Below, piece after piece: positions 59,234 through 64,000 of a stretch of DNA of 64,000 nucleotides. The position numbers and the translations under genes were made by a program. This DNA comes from Dictyophora rubrovolvata (lineage: Eukaryota > Basidiomycota > Agaricomycetes > Phallales > Phallaceae), in contig CP114120.1 in assembly GCA_029959195.1 (NCBI GenBank), positions 1,736,001 to 1,800,000 of the forward strand. Reading direction: 5' to 3'. The notes beneath the pieces were generated by a model, which searched no databases, was not told the DNA's origin, and saw only the letters and a list, made by a program, of their open reading frames with translations. Numbering within the stretch: the first letter of the stretch is position 1; every line of letters starts with the position of its first letter.

Positions 59234-62200
59234 ATGTCTACTGCCACGAATGAACCAAGAATGCCACCAGCCAACTCGGATTTGGCTACCACCTGGGCTT
59301 TTCTAGAGGAAGGCGTCGATCACATTCTGACCAAGTTGCACACCGGTGTTTCGTATTCAAAGTACATGAGTTTGTATACTGTTGCCTACAACTATTGCAC
59401 CTCATCGCGTATGCATGGCCAGCCTGATCAGCAACCAGGCGCTGGTGGTCGAAGTTCGTATCTTATTTTTCCTCTTGCCACACGCACCGGCGACCGTTCA
59501 ATTCAACCTGACTGACTTCATACTTTCCACTGTTTATAACAGCTGGCGCGAATTTGATGGGCTCAGACTTGTACAACAATCTCATCAAATACTTTGTAGA
59601 TCATTTGAAGGCCCTGCATGTGGTGTGTGCTTATATTATTCTACAAGTCACCTTTGCAATGTGGCCACGATCTCACACGAGGCCCTTTAGAATTTGGATC
59701 CGCTTACAGACGAGGCTCTCCTTCGTTATTATGCCCAAGAATGGGACAGGTATACGACTGGTGCAAATTACATCAATCGCCTTTTTACATATTTAAATCG
59801 ACATTGGGTTAAACGCGAAAAAGACGAAGGTCGGAAAGGCGTCTATCCCGTTTACACTGCGAGTACTCGTTCGGAACATAATTATTTAGGATCTATCGAT
59901 CTAATTGTTCTTTCTCTAGCTGGCGCTTGTTCAATGGAAGACACACTTTTTCCTCCACATCCAAGAAAAGAACCCGAAACTGGCTAATGCTATTCTCAAA
60001 TTGATTGAACGACAACGGAATGGTGAAAATGTGGACCAAGGACTGGTCAAAAAGGTTGTGGACTCGTTTGGTGAATTTCAAATTGCCATTGTCCTTATAT
60101 TTTTCTTACATTTTTTAAAAAAAGTGTCACTGGGTTTAGATGAGCAAGACACCAATAAGGCTGCCTTGGACGTTTACAAAGAACACCTCGAAGTCCCTTT
60201 TATCGCAGCTACTGAGAAGTATTACAAGCAGGAGTCTGAGGCATTTTTGGCTGAAAACAGTGTCTCTGAATACTTAAAGAAAGCTGAAGAACGTCTGCGC
60301 GAGGAAGAGGATCGTGTGGAGCGATTTTTGAATACACACACCCGAAAACTGGTATGTAGTAGTACAATCTCATACTATTTCGCATGCTCAAACCCATGTT
60401 ACTTTAATCAGTTGATTAGCCGCTGTGAACATGTCCTGATTCGCGAACATGCTGAAGTTATGTGGGAGGAGTTCCAGAAACTCCTTGATTTTGATAAAGA
60501 TGAAGATTTGCAGCGCATGTACTCGCTATTGGCTCGTATCCCGGAAGGTTTAGAACCTTTGAGGAAGAAGTTCGAAGAGCATGTAAAGCAAGCTGGTCTA
60601 ACAGCTGTCTCCAAGCTTATTGGAGACGGTTCGGTCATTGATGCTTTGGTATGTTATCCCGGACCGCATGTTCTACGTTGCGTCTTAGTGTCTGCACCAG
60701 GATCCCAAGGCGTATGTTGATGCATTGCTTGAAGTCCATAAGAAGAACCAAGAAACGGTCAACCGAAGCTTTAGGGGAGAAGCCGGATTTGTCGCGAGTC
60801 TAGACAAGGTACGTTTCTTTTACTTTCTAAGGTGCCTACTGTCAACATCGCTCGCGATTCTACAGGCTTGCAGAGAATTCGTCAATCGCAATGCTGCCAC
60901 CGGTACCTCGTCTACCAAGTCCCCAGAATTGTTGGCGAAATACGCAGATGCTCTTTTGAGGAAGAATAACAAACTTAGTGAAGAAAGCGATTTGGAGGAA
61001 GCTTTGAATCAAGTGGTATGCATATTTGACTTCTGTGAATTGTTTGATGTGTCATTGAGCTCGTGTGAGTAGATGGTCCTTTTCAAATACATTGAAGACA
61101 AAGATGTCTTCCAATCCTTCTATACTACGAAATTGTCAAAGCGTCTAATTCATGGAGTATCAGCCTCGGACGAAGCAGAAGCAAGCATGATTTCCAAACT
61201 GAAGGAAGCTTGCGGATTTGAATATACTAACAAGTTGCAGCGAATGTTTACAGGTGTGTTCCCTTAACGCTACTGCTGACAATGAGCCTTTGAAAATTTG
61301 ACCTCTTTCCTCTTTTGTCAGACATGAGCCTCAGCAAAGATTTGACAAATCAATTCAAAGAACGAATGCAGCAAACACACGACGCTTCAGATCTGGACGT
61401 TGCTTTCAGTGTCATGGTCCTTGGTACGAACTTTTGGCCGTTGAGTGCACCAACGCACGAGTATATCATTCCCCGTGAAATTCAGCCAACGTACGAACGA
61501 TTCCAAAGATACTATCAAGCGAAGCATTCAGGCAGGAAACTTACGTGGTTGTGGAATTACTCCAAGAACGAATTACGAACCAATCATCTTAACCAGAAGT
61601 ATATATTGATGACAAGTTCTTATCAGATGGCAGTCCTGGTTTTGTATAATGATCACGACACGCTGTCTTTTGAAGAGATTGCTACAGCTACGGCTATTAG
61701 CAAGGAAATTCTCAGTCAGGTATTAGGATTGCTTTCGAAGGCAAAAATCTTGCTGAGCGATGACAATGAGCAATTCGACGTCAATCCTAGTATGTTCTTT
61801 CTTTAGTGCTACTTTTGTAAGAACTTTTTTTTTACATTTTGAACCAGACTTCAAGTCTAAAAAGGTAATCACACAATTCTGACAGCGAAGATCATTCAGG
61901 AATCATCTTGCCTTTTAGATTCGGGTTAATCTTAATCAGCCCATCAAGGCCGAAGTAAAAGCGGAATCGACTGATGTCTTCAAGACCGTAGACGAGGATC
62001 GAAAGTATGTCATTCAGGCAACCATCGTCCGGTAAGTACTATTACTCTTCTTGCACATATTTTCATTATTAACTCGTTGCTATGTAGTATCATGAAAGCT
62101 CGTAAGGTTAGTAAACCAGAAAAACGTTTCGTTCGTTGATATTAATGTTGGTGATCCCGAAGACGATGAAGAATCAACCTTTGATACAAGAGGTTATCTC

Positions 62201-62373
62201 GCAGATTTCGCAAAGGTTTACACCTAAAATTCCTGACATCAAAAAGGTGATTTTGGCAGTTCGTGAACAGTATCTTTGACACTAACACTTCATAGGCTAT
62301 TGATACTCTTTTAGAGAAAGAGTATATCGAACGAGTTGAGGGAACAAAGGATACGTTTGCGTATGTGGCATGA
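59234..62373 (+). CDS. CUL1: cullin-1, scaffold of SCF ubiquitin ligases
   Basis: Holds Skp1/F-box modules at its N-terminus and Rbx1-E2 at its C-terminus. Start [20 protein letters not shown]; cullin repeats follow: [85 protein letters not shown], then [17 protein letters not shown]. The homology domain includes [57 protein letters not shown] and the neddylation region [17 protein letters not shown] with its acceptor Lys. The winged helix ends [22 protein letters not shown] at 62371-62373. More than ten introns; the one at 59859-59919 starts with GC, forced by frame. About 750 residues, the normal length. Confidence 0.96.
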
Positions 62374-64000
62374 TGAAGGCAACGCGCGCTCAAATGATCA
62401 TATTGAGTGACTGGCTTTATTCTCTCTCTTTTCATTGCACTGCTGTATCATATTCATACACTAAGCAACTGTTTCCGTTTCCGTTTGTGTTCTTTTTCCT
62501 ATTTGCATGATTTTCTCTCCCTGTCTGATTTGACTCACTCCTCCCTGTTTCTCTACCCTGGAATCAAGCTTCATCGTTATTTTAGAAACACTGAGCGAAA
62601 TGATAATATTTCTTTTTAATCTGTAAATGCAGGGTATTTGCGAAGTTGTGCACCCTTCGGGTGTTGTATCGCGGCGACCTGAAATAAAGGGTGAAAGGGT
62701 TGTCTTATACCCTGAGCGATGGCGTGTACGAGGGTCGAATGTGAATTCAGAAGACTTTAAAAAAAAAAGGGAATATTTGCAATTGGGCAGCTGCAACATT
62801 CCTTGATGACCCTAGACTGGGGCCCTGTGGCAAACATGTATATACTACTATAATACCACCAGCGTTTGAAAAGTTAAATTTTGAACGTTGTCATGGGTAG
62901 TTCGGCTGATGTATTTTTCATCATTTCAAATGTCCTTTTCCAATGTATCTCTAATACCAGGGCTGGGAGATTTATCGGTATGTAGCTTCTTGAAATAAAG
63001 ACGCAATTTTTTCAATATTGCGGTTGGAAGCAAAAAAAAAGATCGAAACCAGGGTATTGTATGATATTTTGAAGGCGCAAAACGACATGCCGGTCTAGTA
63101 CGTAAAAGCATTTTCGACAGAACTTCTTGATATGCCTGCCCCCGGGTAAACCTTTTCAATTGCCATTGCAATAGGCAATTTTGTCACTTTGATTGCCCTA
63201 GCTCTCGAAGTCGTGCTGAAATCAGGAACAAAGCGAGCGACGTTTTTGTTCATACAGCCTATCAATCCAAGTTTGAATAATTATAATCCGTTCGGAAAAA
63301 AAGAGTCATTAATCAATGCAGCCTTTTATATACGCCGCATCCGACTCGCAGGAATTCGACATTGATTGTTCAACAAAGCACTGGTTCTCGATTCAAAGCT
63401 TCCAAATAACGTTATCACTTTTGAAAAAAAAAAGGACAGTCGTGTAACCGTTGAAGTGAGATGCAGGTATAGAATTATAGACCTATTCAAAAAAATATTT
63501 TGTCTCTTTGAGCACCCAAGATGTATAGAGTATAGAACGCGTAGTGATCACTCAGATCACGGTCACGGTCTTCATCACCATATAGTAAATGGGGCACAAC
63601 GATATAAATAATACTATTGAAAAGAATCCTCATATACATATGATATAATTGCGCCCAGGGAGGGAACAAACATCTGCCGGGTCAAAGCTGTCCTCGGAGG
63701 TACTTGAATATCTTAAAGATAGTAAAGGCGAATCGACCAAATAATGCCGCTTGTACATTGCCATAAACGACACAACGGGCTTCGAGAAACAGTCCGAAGA
63801 CGATGTTGAACTTCTTTCTTCCTTGAATTTCAATGTTTTAATGCTACTTTTGTACATCATGAATAAGACATGTGATGCGTTCAAAAAAAAGGGAAATGAA
63901 AATGAATGTAAGGGTTGAACAATGAAGATAAAGAGATAGATAGCGAAAGTGGAGAAAGAAATGAAAATGACCGTACTGCATCCCAAAATCCACAATAAGA
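62374..64000. other. gene-free right end
   Basis: About 1.6 kb without a recognisable gene. Open frames 62461-62799, 62926-63171 and 63630-63995 (all minus) show no family. A nested palindrome lies at 63158-63180 (AATTGCC, ATTGCAAT, GGCAATT). The far right, purine-rich on the plus strand, may be the 3' flank of a minus-strand gene beyond the window. Confidence 0.5.

Noticed and set aside
63630-63995. 121-codon hydrophobic minus-strand frame at the right edge
   Set aside because: The start is a random hydrophobic stretch from pyrimidine-rich DNA; more likely 3' flank of a gene beyond the window.

Overview
The window reads as nuclear DNA of a filamentous basidiomycete, most likely an Agaricomycete. 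Nearly every gene is broken by several short introns (about 50-75 nt, GT..AG), genes are tightly packed on both strands, and the protein repertoire is fungal: cullin-1, pyruvate decarboxylase, Miro/Gem1, a Kre9-like cell-wall protein and a PX-domain AGC kinase. I see no rRNA, tRNA, CRISPR array, insertion sequence or intact transposon. All exon structures were joined by eye from reading frame, splice sites and family conservation, so internal junctions are less certain than gene identities.

Layout. 0-4 kb (minus): the 5' end of an unrecognised gene at the left edge, a SEC14/CRAL-TRIO lipid-transfer protein and a TauD-type 2-oxoglutarate dioxygenase. The dioxygenase is divergent, across 90 bp, from a GH47 alpha-mannosidase (3.9-6.5 kb, plus). 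7.7-21.2 kb: a large Ser/Pro-rich protein, thioredoxin, TIM21 and a very long PX-AGC kinase. 22.4-33.7 kb (plus): a seven-helix membrane protein with a huge tail, a SAS4-like chromatin protein, a forkhead factor, a small secreted repeat protein and the alpha subunit of mitochondrial processing peptidase. 33.8-48.3 kb: a mitochondrial protein divergent from a G-patch nucleolar protein, then a minus-strand run of VWA protein, GEM1, pyruvate decarboxylase, an NDPK-like protein without its catalytic histidine, and a SET-MYND methyltransferase. 48.4-62.4 kb (plus): NDUFA9, UBR7-type E3, a Kre9-like GPI protein, a small basic protein, a mitochondrial K+/H+ exchange-related protein, a CxxC orphan, mitoribosomal mL58 and cullin-1. 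Long gene-poor stretches lie at 6.5-7.7, 12.5-14.1, 21.2-22.4, 51.7-53.0 and 62.4-64.0 kb.

The genes do not form a metabolic cluster. The loosest functional theme is mitochondria: TIM21, MPP-alpha, GEM1, NDUFA9, the K+/H+ exchange protein, mL58 and one presequence-bearing orphan. A second theme is signalling and ubiquitin (PX-AGC kinase, CUL1, UBR7). I did not find a clear new multigene system. The best leads for new biology are single proteins: the pseudo-NDPK with repeated RAASLR-type motifs, the seven-helix protein with a tail of about 570 residues, the PX-AGC kinase with its expanded activation segment, and the orphan VWA protein. Splicing is also notable: a 19-nt micro-exon in the mannosidase and a frame-enforced GC-AG intron in cullin-1.
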